Shown here: in pieces, positions 37,969-46,527 of the stretch | How positions within the stretch are numbered: position 1 is the stretch's first letter | How the letters are laid out: each line of letters opens with the position of its first letter | NCBI GenBank assembly: GCA_007713455.1 | Contig: VMRT01000014.1 | Coordinates: 41,849 to 105,848 of the forward strand | Direction of reading: 5' to 3' | DNA: 64,000 nucleotides | Origin: Pseudomonas sp. | GTDB lineage: Bacteria > Pseudomonadota > Gammaproteobacteria > Pseudomonadales > Pseudomonadaceae | Notes under the pieces: generated by a model | The model's input: only the letters and a program-made list of their open reading frames with translations | The model's database searches: none | Told to the model about the DNA's origin: nothing | Made by a program: the position numbers and the translations under genes

Positions 37969-39551
37969 ACATCTCCGTAGAAGCACTTCAGGCCCCCACG
38001 AAGGACAGCCTCGATGCATGGCTGAACACACCTCGCCTGGCGAAATGTGGGGAGGTGTTCACACCCGCAGAACCGATGTGGAGTCCGGATAAATCGACCA
38101 ATCAACCAGTCAACTGGGAGGCAGCTATTGCCTGCGTCTCGTCGGATTGGCAGCCCTGGTTGCACGCAGCCCTGGCGTACCGAATGGCCAATGCGGCAGC
38201 GCGCACGGTTGCTAATACCGCCAGTGTGTTGTCGCGGGCTGCTCAGAGCGAGATAGACCCGCTCAACGAGGGTCAACTGATCGCTTTGCGGGAGCGATTT
38301 AACTATAGAGAGTTCAGTCTCATTGCAGCTTTCATGGAGTTTTGGCACGACTGCGAGTCACTCGAACAGCACCCGTCGCAACCACTGATCGACGCCTACC
38401 AGGCACTGCCCAGGAAAAAGAGTTCGAGCAACGACGTGATCCTCACACTGGACCCCGAACAAGGCCCGCTCACGCAGGTGGAGCAAGACGCGCTGTACCA
38501 ATGGATCCATGAGCAGTTTTGTCACGGGCACTTAGATTTCGAGCAGTACCTTTACCTGCGCATATTGATGATTTACGGGCAGCGTGGCGCTCAGGTGCGA
38601 ATGATGATTTTTGCTGATTTCACGAAGAGCGACCAGGGCTGCAATGTCAGGTTTCATTGGGTAAAGCAAATTGACGACGAGGCAGGTTGGCGAGTAAAGC
38701 CCGAAACATTCAGTCTGGATGAGGACCTCTACAACACCGTGCAGTCCTACAAGGCAATAGTTCTGGCGCAACTCTGGCAAACCTATCCAAACGGTGCCGA
38801 CTGGAATGCAGCCATTGAAAATGTGCCCATCTTTCGTCGGAAGCTGCATGATGAAGCTGAATGTCGTGAGCGGATGTCTCCCCCTGTTTTGCTCGATAGC
38901 CCCCTTCAAAAAGACCTCGAATACGCGCCGCAGCCAATCTTTCATGCCGGAAAAAGCACAATTCATGCTTGGCTTGCCCGCATCGAGCGGATGGAGTCCT
39001 TTCCGATTTCGCCTCGCACCCATCAGCCGCTGAAAGTGACGCGCGGCCACCGGTTCAGACATACCCTCGGCACGGACCTTTCCAATGCGGGGCAGGATGA
39101 GTGGACAATGGCCCGTGCATTGATGCACAAAAACACTCACACAGTGCGAAAGTACCGCGCCATATCGGCGGAGTTGATGGCGTTGATCGACGCGAAGATG
39201 AGCGACCAGCTGGCCTTGGTTGTGAATGCGTTCACCGGAATCATTGTCGCGGATCGTACCTCAGCTGAAAACGGGGACCGAGCGGATCGACAAATCGAGG
39301 ATGTGGCAGTATGCGGTGCCACTGCCACCTGCCATCTTGATGCGCCGTACACCTGTTACGCATGCGGAAAATTCCAACCCCTTCTGAACGGCAATCACCA
39401 TGCGGTCCTTGAGCGATTGGAGCGTCGTCGGGCGCAAACCATTGCCACGGATAAAATTACCGGCGTGCTCTGGGATCGGGCCATTCTGGCTTGCCGTAAG
39501 GTGATTCTGGATTGTGAGGCCATGCTCCGATCCGGGAGGGAAGACGAATGA
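37965..39551 (+). CDS. Tyrosine recombinase 2 of a multi-recombinase element
   Basis: 528-aa protein with tyrosine-recombinase residues: Arg in YGQRGAQVRMM (about 206-212), RGHRFRHTLGTD (H-x-x-R-H, about 360) and LMHKNTHTVRKYR with the candidate nucleophile Tyr (about 395). A C-terminal Cys-rich stretch (ATCHLDAPYTCYACGKF, about 450-470) may bind zinc. It overlaps both neighbours by 4 bp (ATGA), so the three recombinases are made together. Confidence 0.82.
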   Translation: MNISVEALQAPTKDSLDAWLNTPRLAKCGEVFTPAEPMWSPDKSTNQPVNWEAAIACVSSDWQPWLHAALAYRMANAAARTVANTASVLSRAAQSEIDPLNEGQLIALRERFNYREFSLIAAFMEFWHDCESLEQHPSQPLIDAYQALPRKKSSSNDVILTLDPEQGPLTQVEQDALYQWIHEQFCHGHLDFEQYLYLRILMIYGQRGAQVRMMIFADFTKSDQGCNVRFHWVKQIDDEAGWRVKPETFSLDEDLYNTVQSYKAIVLAQLWQTYPNGADWNAAIENVPIFRRKLHDEAECRERMSPPVLLDSPLQKDLEYAPQPIFHAGKSTIHAWLARIERMESFPISPRTHQPLKVTRGHRFRHTLGTDLSNAGQDEWTMARALMHKNTHTVRKYRAISAELMALIDAKMSDQLALVVNAFTGIIVADRTSAENGDRADRQIEDVAVCGATATCHLDAPYTCYACGKFQPLLNGNHHAVLERLERRRAQTIATDKITGVLWDRAILACRKVILDCEAMLRSGREDE

Positions 39552-41779
39552 CCGATGCGTTTTATTCTGAATCGGCGAATAACATTGTCGATTTTAAGCC
39601 CAGGAGCCAGCTGGCTGCGGAGGCTCAACTTGAGGCATTTATCGAATGGGCAAAACAGACCCTGCCCAAAGGCATTCCCAGTCGAGTGCACGCGAGTATT
39701 CTCTGGGAAGATAGCAGTTGGCACCCGCATGGATTCACAGGCTGTAACTTCTCGGCGGTCGGATCAACTAGATCTGCCCCAAAGGCAATGCAGGCACCCT
39801 TCACGGATTTTGCCAAAGCCTTACTGGTGTATCGAGGGGTGTATTTGCAAAAAAAGGCGGTGGGAGGCTGGATGGGTTCTCTGAGGGCGCTGGAAGCCGC
39901 CCTACTCGAACTGACCGGCACACGGGATGTGACGCGGGTGTCCGCCGCTGTTTGCAATAAAGCGTGCGAGTACATGGACCGTTACTGGACCAAAGGTAAC
40001 AACGCATACACGTACAGTAAGTCACTTGAGACCATCATCAGCCTGATGCGGGCCAAAAATCTGCTCAATTCGGATTTCCGGTGGACCTCTCCGCTGACAA
40101 TTAAGCCTAATGGCACGCTCAAGCAACAAAGAGCAGATCGGGAACAGAAGCTTCCCAGCCCTGACGCGATCAGAGCCCTCGGGGAAGTGTTCTCAAACGA
40201 ATTGACCCTCCCCCTCGATATCGTTGTGACCTCCGCCTGTGCGCTGTTGCTGAGTGCCCCCAGTCGCGTGGGTGAATTGGCGGATGTTGAATTGGATTGC
40301 GTGGTATTTAAAGAGGATAACCAGGGTAATCGGCGCATGTTCCTGCGCTGGCACTCGGAAAAGATAAACCAGGTGACGCTGAAGCCCGTCGTTAAGCCTG
40401 AGATGGAGCCGGTCGTCGAACGGGTCATTACGTTACTGAAACCGATCACCGATGAGCCGCGTGCTTACGCCGCCTGGCTAGAAGACAATCCCGATGATTT
40501 CCCCCCCCACGAAGGAGTGCCATCTAAGGGACCTGATGAACCGCTCACGTACGCCGAATGCTGTGCCGCAGTGAAACTCACCGTTCATGAAACATCCCAC
40601 CCGCGAAGCGTATTCAAAAGTAAGTTCCTGAAATCCGTAGAGAAGCAAAAGGCGCTCAGCCCCGCCGCACGAGCCCTCTTGGCCGATATCCGTGACGGGT
40701 GGGACTCCAGCGCAGGGCAGCGCATATATGTTAAGGGCAAGCAAAGATTCCAGAGTATTGAGTTTGACGACCGATGCATGATCACGCTTCGCAAGCTCAA
40801 TGTGCTGTTGCGGGAAAAGTATCTTCCAAAAGATTTTCCATACACCACGCCATACACGGAGGGTAAAGCTCGGGTTAAATACCGTGATGCGCTGTTTACC
40901 GTGCGCACGGGAGCAATGGCAAAAAACTCAGGTAACGAGAAACACGAATTTGGTGTGGAGATCGCGGCGCACTCTAACCGATTGACAGCGCAATTAGGCG
41001 GTGCGAACGACCCGCGTATTAAAAGTATGTTTGAGCGCCATGGCTACCCCGGCATCAAGGTCAACACGCATGCGTTTCGGCATGAATTGAACACGCGGAT
41101 GCACCAGGCCGGTCTGTCGCAACTCCTGATTGACGCCTTCTCCGGGCGTACGTCGAGGGGATCGGTCTACAACCATGAAACCATCGAGGACCGCACCCAG
41201 AGGGTTGCGGCGTTCCACCCCAAAACTAAGCACAGCACCGGTGCTCAGCGTCTGGACAAGGTCAAAACAAATCAGCCTCTGACTCTTGGTGATGTAAGGG
41301 AACTGCGCGAGGGTGAACCGGACCGCGTTGTCCATCAAACCCATCTCGGCGTCTGTGTGCACAATTTTGCTTACGAGCCTTGCCCGAAAATGGGAGCCTG
41401 TTTGGACTGCGGGCTGCTCGGCTGCGTCAAAGGGGATGACGTGAAGCTTGGCAACCTCAAGGAAGAGCGCGACGACCTTAAACTTCGCCTCGATAAAGCT
41501 CTGGATGCGCAGTCTCGGGATGTCTTTGGGGCATCGGAGTCAGCCAAAAAACTGAGTGAAAAGCTCTATAAGTGCGAGGCGTTAATCCTAACGCTGGAAG
41601 ACCCCAAACTCGAAAACGGTGCCATTGTGTGGAACGCCGATAACGGTTGGACGCTGACCAAGAACGCCGCCGCAATGTCGGGGCTGATCGAAGTCAAAGT
41701 CATTGAAGGGAACCAGACGCAAGAGGGGTTACCATCTCTGGATGACGTCTTGGCCTTGCTGGATGAGATCGAGGTTTAA
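39548..41779 (+). CDS. Tyrosine recombinase 3 of a multi-recombinase element
   Basis: 743-aa recombinase with Arg in APSRVGELADVEL (about 238), NTHAFRHELNTRMHQAG (H-x-x-R, about 510) and the candidate Tyr in RTSRGSVYNHET (about 541). A Cys cluster (CPKMGACLDCGLLGC, about 618-632) is followed by a coiled coil (635-690). The size and the Cys-rich tail are reminiscent of the larger partner in Tn554-like sets. It is 2 bp from the next small gene. Confidence 0.82.
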   Translation: MTDAFYSESANNIVDFKPRSQLAAEAQLEAFIEWAKQTLPKGIPSRVHASILWEDSSWHPHGFTGCNFSAVGSTRSAPKAMQAPFTDFAKALLVYRGVYLQKKAVGGWMGSLRALEAALLELTGTRDVTRVSAAVCNKACEYMDRYWTKGNNAYTYSKSLETIISLMRAKNLLNSDFRWTSPLTIKPNGTLKQQRADREQKLPSPDAIRALGEVFSNELTLPLDIVVTSACALLLSAPSRVGELADVELDCVVFKEDNQGNRRMFLRWHSEKINQVTLKPVVKPEMEPVVERVITLLKPITDEPRAYAAWLEDNPDDFPPHEGVPSKGPDEPLTYAECCAAVKLTVHETSHPRSVFKSKFLKSVEKQKALSPAARALLADIRDGWDSSAGQRIYVKGKQRFQSIEFDDRCMITLRKLNVLLREKYLPKDFPYTTPYTEGKARVKYRDALFTVRTGAMAKNSGNEKHEFGVEIAAHSNRLTAQLGGANDPRIKSMFERHGYPGIKVNTHAFRHELNTRMHQAGLSQLLIDAFSGRTSRGSVYNHETIEDRTQRVAAFHPKTKHSTGAQRLDKVKTNQPLTLGDVRELREGEPDRVVHQTHLGVCVHNFAYEPCPKMGACLDCGLLGCVKGDDVKLGNLKEERDDLKLRLDKALDAQSRDVFGASESAKKLSEKLYKCEALILTLEDPKLENGAIVWNADNGWTLTKNAAAMSGLIEVKVIEGNQTQEGLPSLDDVLALLDEIEV

Positions 41780-41781
41780 CG

Positions 41782-42180
41782 ATGGGACATTTAACGCCAA
41801 AGGATGAGAAACGTATCATTAAGCTGATTGAGGAATGGTCAGAGCCGAAGCTGACCTGGCCTTTGCTCGTCGAGGCCTGCAAAGAAAAACTGGGTATCAG
41901 TCGTGCTCGCCAGTCCCTGATGAATCTACCTGCCGTGGATTTAGCGATGAAGAATTGCAAGGCGGCATTGAAGGCTCAGAAGCTGAAGCCGGGCTGGATT
42001 AGCGATATTCAGGCAGCCAACGAGCACATTGAGAAACTGACAACGACCAATCAGAAGCTGTTAGCTGCTGTTCGAGATATGCATACCCGGTTTTTGATCT
42101 GGCAAGCCAATGCGGATATGCACGGGCTAACGCAATCGATGTTGGAGCGGCCGGTTTCACAGCTTCGAAAAAAGACCTGA
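41782..42180 (+). CDS. Small coiled-coil accessory protein of the recombinase module
   Basis: 132-aa protein starting 2 bp after recombinase 3. The N-terminal half looks like a helix-turn-helix-type domain (TWPLLVEACKEKLGISRARQSLMNLPAVDLAM) and residues about 75-105 form a coiled coil (ANEHIEKLTTTNQKLLAAVRDMH). Position and size parallel TnpC of Tn554 and the small third protein of Gamma-Mobile-Trio modules. No enzymatic motif is visible. Confidence 0.72.
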   Translation: MGHLTPKDEKRIIKLIEEWSEPKLTWPLLVEACKEKLGISRARQSLMNLPAVDLAMKNCKAALKAQKLKPGWISDIQAANEHIEKLTTTNQKLLAAVRDMHTRFLIWQANADMHGLTQSMLERPVSQLRKKT

Positions 42181-42197
42181 TCCGGTGTCAGAAATTT

Positions 42198-42433
42198 ACC
42201 TGGAAAAGACTCAGCTACGACCTGAAATCCGAGCATTCGGACCATACTCCGCGCTACGTTCTGGAAGGGGAATGGATAGCCCCCACCACTACCAACCACC
42301 GGGCAGAACAGATGCTGCTGCACCAAGGCCGGCCGAGGAATTTGAGTGGTACCGTGTGAGTAAGGCGGTAGGGAACGTACGCAACCATGGGCCGGAATTG
42401 ATCCAGCCGATCGAGGTAGACGACGAGGCCTGA
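42198..42433 (+). pseudogene. C-terminal remnant of an SRAP/YedK (HMCES-like) gene, frameshifted
   Basis: Two overlapping frames together read like the tail of an SOS-response-associated peptidase: SDHTPRYVLEGEW...RAEQMLLHQGRP in one frame, then AEEFEWYRVSKAVGNVRN and PELIQPIE in the next, ending at TGA 42431-42433. The frame changes near 42330. The N-terminal catalytic Cys2 half is absent. Functional SRAP proteins shield abasic DNA sites. It sits directly after the recombinase module. Confidence 0.75.
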
Positions 42434-42638
42434 CCACCATTGAGTCGACCCAGATACGTAGTCAGTGCTGACTGTCCGCTTCTGGCGATCTCGGCAAGTG
42501 CCGACAGGCAGAAATCGGCCAAAAAGCGGACCATGGACACGCTGCGAATGCACCAGTGTTGTGTAGACGTTGTCGTTTTTCCTGCTCGCCTCATGTTACG
42601 TTTGTGGCGCGCCCCCCCAAGCCGATAAGGAGTCACGC

Positions 42639-42734
42639 ATGGACAGGGAGCGTTATCAGGCACAACTAGTGGATAATGTTACCGCCGCGTGTCGCCTACT
42701 TATAGTCAGCCGCAGGAGCTATGCATGGAGTTAA
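42639..42734 (+). CDS. Possible 31-aa leader ORF
   Basis: ATG behind a strong AAGGAG site reads MDRERYQAQL... for 31 codons and stops 14 bp inside the next gene. It may couple translation of the membrane-protein gene or be a chance ORF. No homology is recognised. The remaining DNA at 42434-42638 shows no gene. Confidence 0.35.
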   Translation: MDRERYQAQLVDNVTAACRLLIVSRRSYAWS

Positions 42735-43101
42735 CTTGGAATACATAGCAAAATCGCCACGACTACGCTTATCGGTAACACTACTATTAACAGTGGCAAT
42801 CGGTGTCCTATCAAGCATCATGGCAAGTCAAATAATGCCACACGGCGTACTAACCTGGTCGCTACTACCTCAAGTCTCTTCCTTCTGGTTGTTAGTTCTA
42901 TTTTCCGGAGCCTGGATCTTTATCCACGTGAGATTTCTGAATTACGATGAGAATATCATGAGATATGCTGATGACCAGCACTGCATTGCCCTCATCCGGA
43001 AAGCAAAACTTGAAGGGATTGTTGCTCTTATACAGCAAAATCCAGAACAGGCATCTTTGGTTGATGCTAAAACGTTCCTAAAGAATTTGGGGGTAAAATG
43101 A
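42721..43101 (+). CDS. Small two-helix inner-membrane protein, unknown
   Basis: 126-aa protein not recognised. Hydrophobic segments at about 16-38 (LRLSVTLLLTVAIGVLSS) and 50-70 (SSFWLLVLFSGAWIFIHV), then a 55-residue soluble helical tail (LIRKAKLEGIVALIQQNPEQ). AGGAG precedes the ATG closely. The stop overlaps the start of a RelE-fold-like gene (ATGA), so the two products should act together. Codon use is AT-richer than the core genes. A membrane effector in a toxin-antitoxin or defence pair is a possibility, not a finding. Confidence 0.6.
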   Translation: MHGVNLEYIAKSPRLRLSVTLLLTVAIGVLSSIMASQIMPHGVLTWSLLPQVSSFWLLVLFSGAWIFIHVRFLNYDENIMRYADDQHCIALIRKAKLEGIVALIQQNPEQASLVDAKTFLKNLGVK

Positions 43102-43349
43102 GTATACTCCTTTCTAAGCCAGCACAAGAGAAGCTACAGAGGAATGAAGTCCGCGAGCGGGTTTCGCTACATCAGCTAATGTCTAAGCTTGAATCTCTGA
43201 ACGCATCGAGCCTCGAAAACAACCCGTCAGTTCGGCGTGTAACAGGTGCGACAGAAGAAATTTATGTGATGCGCATAGGTGGCGGTCTCCGTGTATTTCT
43301 CACGAAGAAAGGCAAAGACATTGTTCTGCTTAGCGTTGAGAACGGCTAA
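43098..43349 (+). CDS. Small RelE/ParE-fold-like protein
   Basis: 83-aa protein. The second half (EEIYVMRIGGGLRVFLTKKGKDIVLLSVENG) has the beta-strand pattern of RelE/ParE toxins (YRIRVG-x-RVx-x...IxVLxV). There is no separate antitoxin gene; the coupled upstream gene encodes a membrane protein instead. The fold call is by pattern only. Confidence 0.5.
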   Translation: MSILLSKPAQEKLQRNEVRERVSLHQLMSKLESLNASSLENNPSVRRVTGATEEIYVMRIGGGLRVFLTKKGKDIVLLSVENG

Positions 43350-43956
43350 CAATACTTGTATGAACTCTCCCCACAAGCAGTGCGTAATAGCTTTTTCGAT
43401 CTTGTCGCCAGCGCGGTTGCATTCGTATACTCGCCCTGTTTTTGGTATTGCCCTGGCAATTCTTTAGTTCGCACAGCAGGTGCCAAGCAATCATCATCGT
43501 TATCGGCCTTGCTCTGCTGCAGGACTCGCCTGTTCCGACTGGCTCCCTTCACACCTGTTGCGCATGCGCCTCACACAGAGTGGCAATAGCAGAACAGGAT
43601 GCGGTAGCGACTGACGGATAAGCGCCTAGTCTATTTGCAGCTGTTAAGGCCTGAGCTGCCAGTACACCGCTTTCATTCTCAGTTTTTTTCTTAAACGCCC
43701 CGCCGCTCTTGTCTGATAACGAATCAATGTTGCTAATCAACGACGATAGATTTGCTGTTGCCTATATAGGAATGACCTGAAAATCCGTGTTTACGCTTGT
43801 AGACGCCGACATCTACATCGGGAGTAGCGATAATAACGTCTTCGAACGCGCCCTGGGATGGCTAGCATCGAAGGTCCTTCTGCCTTAGTGTGTAGTGGTG
43901 CGTTCATACCATCATCGAGCCAGCATCTTGTATGAGCTGTGGCGATTTGTAACTCG
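43350..43956. other. 607-bp stretch without a convincing gene
   Basis: Only short frames without ribosome sites. A plus-strand reading near 43787-43888 (VFTLVDADIYIGSSDNNVFE) looks protein-like and stops early; it may be gene debris. Low GC and broken frames fit a decayed junction. Confidence 0.5.
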
Positions 43957-44838
43957 CTATATTCGCAGGTCGGTTATGGGCACCATAATAGTTTCCAATG
44001 GCATGCCACACATTTGCGATACAACCACCTCTACCTCCCGGGTGCGCTCAAGAAAATCGTTGTAGTAGCTAACATACCAGTACAGCTTGGACATAATGTT
44101 CGGATCGCTCGGCGCACCCCTCATCAAGGATTCGATAGTTATTTTTTCATTTACTAAAATCTCGTAAGCGTTCGCTTTGCACATGTTTTGAGCAACTTTA
44201 TTTGTAGCGAGACTGAGAGTATCAAAGTGTGCTTCCAAACTTGCGTGTTGTCGAACTAACTCACTTCTAATAAGGGAGGCAAGTGATTGGTCCTCAAGTT
44301 TCTCGACAAGTGTTTCAAAGTCTTCGTCAACCACTATTCTTGGGTTCTTCGCAACCTTACTCTCAAGGTAGTAAGCTTGATTCATGGCGGGGCCGAAGAT
44401 CATCTGCTCCGTATGAACTAAAGAGCCGCAAGATATCCCGCCACGAAGCAGTAGCTGGAACGAATTGGTATGGGCGAGCAGCTTAATTAAGAAGTATCGG
44501 AAATTCGCTAGACCAGCTGAGCTAGCGGGGCTAGAAAATACGATGGAGTCAGAAAATGTTGTAACCGTCACTCTGGTTGGTTGAGCTTTAGCTCTCATTT
44601 TATCGAAAACGGCATCAAGCTCCTTTTTGAAATTGTCTGAAAGGGAAGCGTAGTTTGAATGTGCAAACAAATCTTCTGGAGAACCGTAAACATCTTCAAC
44701 TTGGTTGATTTTTTCTAGGACACAATGAATTAAGCGAAACTTCTCGCCATCGCTTTCGCTATCTGCGACAAGCTGTCCAAAGCCGAGTATGTCGACAAAT
44801 CCAATCACCCGCTGTTCGTATGGAGGGGTGTGTCTCAT
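43957..44838 (-). CDS. Class III nucleotide cyclase-like protein
   Basis: 293-aa protein with a cyclase-homology pattern: FVDILGF (Asp16), TTFSDSIVF (Asp97) as the two metal aspartates, LLRGGISCGSLV (Arg132) and FGPAMNQAYYLESKVAKNPRIVV. The Arg expected after the Asn in standard class III adenylyl cyclases (NxxxR) is replaced by Tyr, so activity or base choice may differ. Pycsar antiphage cyclases belong to this superfamily, but no typical Pycsar effector is adjacent. It is divergent from an AAA ATPase. Cytoplasmic, no TM. Confidence 0.6.
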   Translation of the reverse strand: MRHTPPYEQRVIGFVDILGFGQLVADSESDGEKFRLIHCVLEKINQVEDVYGSPEDLFAHSNYASLSDNFKKELDAVFDKMRAKAQPTRVTVTTFSDSIVFSSPASSAGLANFRYFLIKLLAHTNSFQLLLRGGISCGSLVHTEQMIFGPAMNQAYYLESKVAKNPRIVVDEDFETLVEKLEDQSLASLIRSELVRQHASLEAHFDTLSLATNKVAQNMCKANAYEILVNEKITIESLMRGAPSDPNIMSKLYWYVSYYNDFLERTREVEVVVSQMCGMPLETIMVPITDLRI

Positions 44839-45081
44839 AGTACTTATCCCAAAAACTATGGTTGCTGTGAATCGGCCAGGCTCGGGGCGCTAAACGGTTG
44901 TTGGACAAGATTGTGCGCCGAGCGGCGGTCAGCTAGGCGTAGCGGTAAGGTATTTACACACGGCTTACTGCCGGAAGCAATAGTGTCCTTAGTCGAAATT
45001 CAGTGCTCGTTCTGTTGCTAGCCATAATCACAAAGCACCTTCCACTGCTGCATCTGGGCCTCCGTTTCGCAAGGTGTTAAC

Positions 45082-45118
45082 CTATCCCGCAGGCTAGGCC
45101 AATTACCTAACGGGATAG
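45082..45118 (+). promoter_or_regulatory. Inverted repeat CTATCCCG-N21-CGGGATAG at the ATPase start
   Basis: Perfect 8-bp arms end 3 bp before the ATPase ATG. The right arm occupies the ribosome-binding position, so a hairpin could mask translation, or the arms could be an operator. The 283-bp divergent spacer holds no other gene. Confidence 0.55.
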
Positions 45119-45121
45119 TAA

Positions 45122-46507
45122 ATGTCTATTGCAGGCTATGAGAGTAAAACCGAGTTTACAAAAAAGCTGAATGAGCATATTTCTGCGTCCGGTCCGGTAA
45201 AGAGTATTCAGCAGCTATTTGGCCGCGAGAAAGAACTGTCTCTCATAGAGGAAGCGCTTTACGCAAATGGACGACATGTATTCATCTACGGCGATAGAGG
45301 GGTCGGTAAATCTTCGCTGGCAGCTGCAGCTGCCGCTCAATACCAGTCACCAGATAATCTCCCAATCCAGATAGGTTGCGGACCTGATACTCGTTTCTAC
45401 GAAACAATAGAGAATCTGGTAGATCGAGTGATGAAGTCGTTGGAGGGTAAATATGAACATGTCGTCAGCCATGCCATAAATGTAAAGGTTTATTCTTTTA
45501 CTTGGAAAGCCGCGACAAAAAAAATAGAGATCCTTAAAGTCGATTCAATGTACTCGGCGGTCAATGCAGCAGAGGAAGTTTCTAAATACCACTCCGAAAA
45601 TCCAGTAGTCATTATCGATGAGTTCGATCAAATAGAGTCAGAGGTTGAGCGAAAGCTATTCGCTACTTTCTTGAAAGATCTTGGAGATAGGGGAGTAAAC
45701 GTCAAGTTTATATTTACAGGTGTTGCGAAATCTCTGGAAAAGTTATTGGGTTCACACGAATCCAGCTTCCGTCAGCTCCATACGATCGGGTTGGAGCGGC
45801 TGGGATGGTCTGCCCGGGAAGATATTATTCGTGATGCGGCCGCTGCTTTTTCTCTATCTGTGAGCGATGATGTCTGCTTTACCATCGCTAAAATTTCAAA
45901 TGGCTTTCCTTCTTATGCGCATCTGATCATGGAAAAGCTGCTTTGGATAGCCTTTAACGAAGAGGCGATCGTTAGTCATCTCGATATGAATTTATTCGAT
46001 ATGGCATTGGACGATGCGATATCAAGTATGGATGCATACCTAAAGCGTCCCTACGAACAGGCTACGTCTCATAGGTCTCCGGACTACACTGAGATACTTT
46101 GGGCAACGAGTGATTCTGAAGATATAATCAGATACGGCGAAGGTATTTTTCTTTCATACATCCGCATACATGAAAAGCTGCATGGAAAAAATCCACCTCA
46201 AGAGCGTCTGCCTTTGTCGAAGCAAAGTTTCTTGGCGAAACTTCGTGACCTGAAAAAGAAGCAGTTTGGTGAGATTATAGAAAATGCGCTCGATAGAAAC
46301 GGGCTCTACACTTTTCGGGAAAACATCCTCAGAGGTTTTATTGCAATGAAGGCTCTTGAAGGAGGCGTGGAATTACAAGGCAATATTCCAGATGCGCCTA
46401 GGATTCCGACAGCTTTAGCGAAGGCTAAGCGGCCAACTTCTGCCGGAAGAGACAACACGCCGCGTATCAAATTTAGAGGCGAAGAGGAATGTTCTAGGAA
46501 AGACTAA
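45122..46507 (+). CDS. AAA/STAND-like ATPase (Orc1/Cdc6-like core)
   Basis: 461-aa P-loop ATPase: LFGREKELSLIEEAL N-terminal motif, Walker A GDRGVGKSS (57-65), Walker B VVIIDEFD (162-169), sensor KFIFTGVAK (about 200-208), then a winged-helix-like region and a charged C-terminal tail. It resembles standalone ATP-binding proteins common in defence islands. There is no recognisable nuclease or TIR domain. Base composition is clearly AT-richer than the core. It is divergent from the cyclase-like gene. Confidence 0.75.
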   Translation: MSIAGYESKTEFTKKLNEHISASGPVKSIQQLFGREKELSLIEEALYANGRHVFIYGDRGVGKSSLAAAAAAQYQSPDNLPIQIGCGPDTRFYETIENLVDRVMKSLEGKYEHVVSHAINVKVYSFTWKAATKKIEILKVDSMYSAVNAAEEVSKYHSENPVVIIDEFDQIESEVERKLFATFLKDLGDRGVNVKFIFTGVAKSLEKLLGSHESSFRQLHTIGLERLGWSAREDIIRDAAAAFSLSVSDDVCFTIAKISNGFPSYAHLIMEKLLWIAFNEEAIVSHLDMNLFDMALDDAISSMDAYLKRPYEQATSHRSPDYTEILWATSDSEDIIRYGEGIFLSYIRIHEKLHGKNPPQERLPLSKQSFLAKLRDLKKKQFGEIIENALDRNGLYTFRENILRGFIAMKALEGGVELQGNIPDAPRIPTALAKAKRPTSAGRDNTPRIKFRGEEECSRKD

Positions 46508-46527
46508 CGCCCGATTGCAGGTGCTTA

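Noticed and set aside
42721..43101. Pycsar transmembrane effector for the cyclase-like gene
   Set aside because: The protein has two, not four, hydrophobic helices, is coupled to another gene, and is separated from the cyclase by 855 bp on the opposite strand.
43549..43740. 63-codon minus-strand frame
   Set aside because: TTG start, no ribosome site, no recognised similarity.
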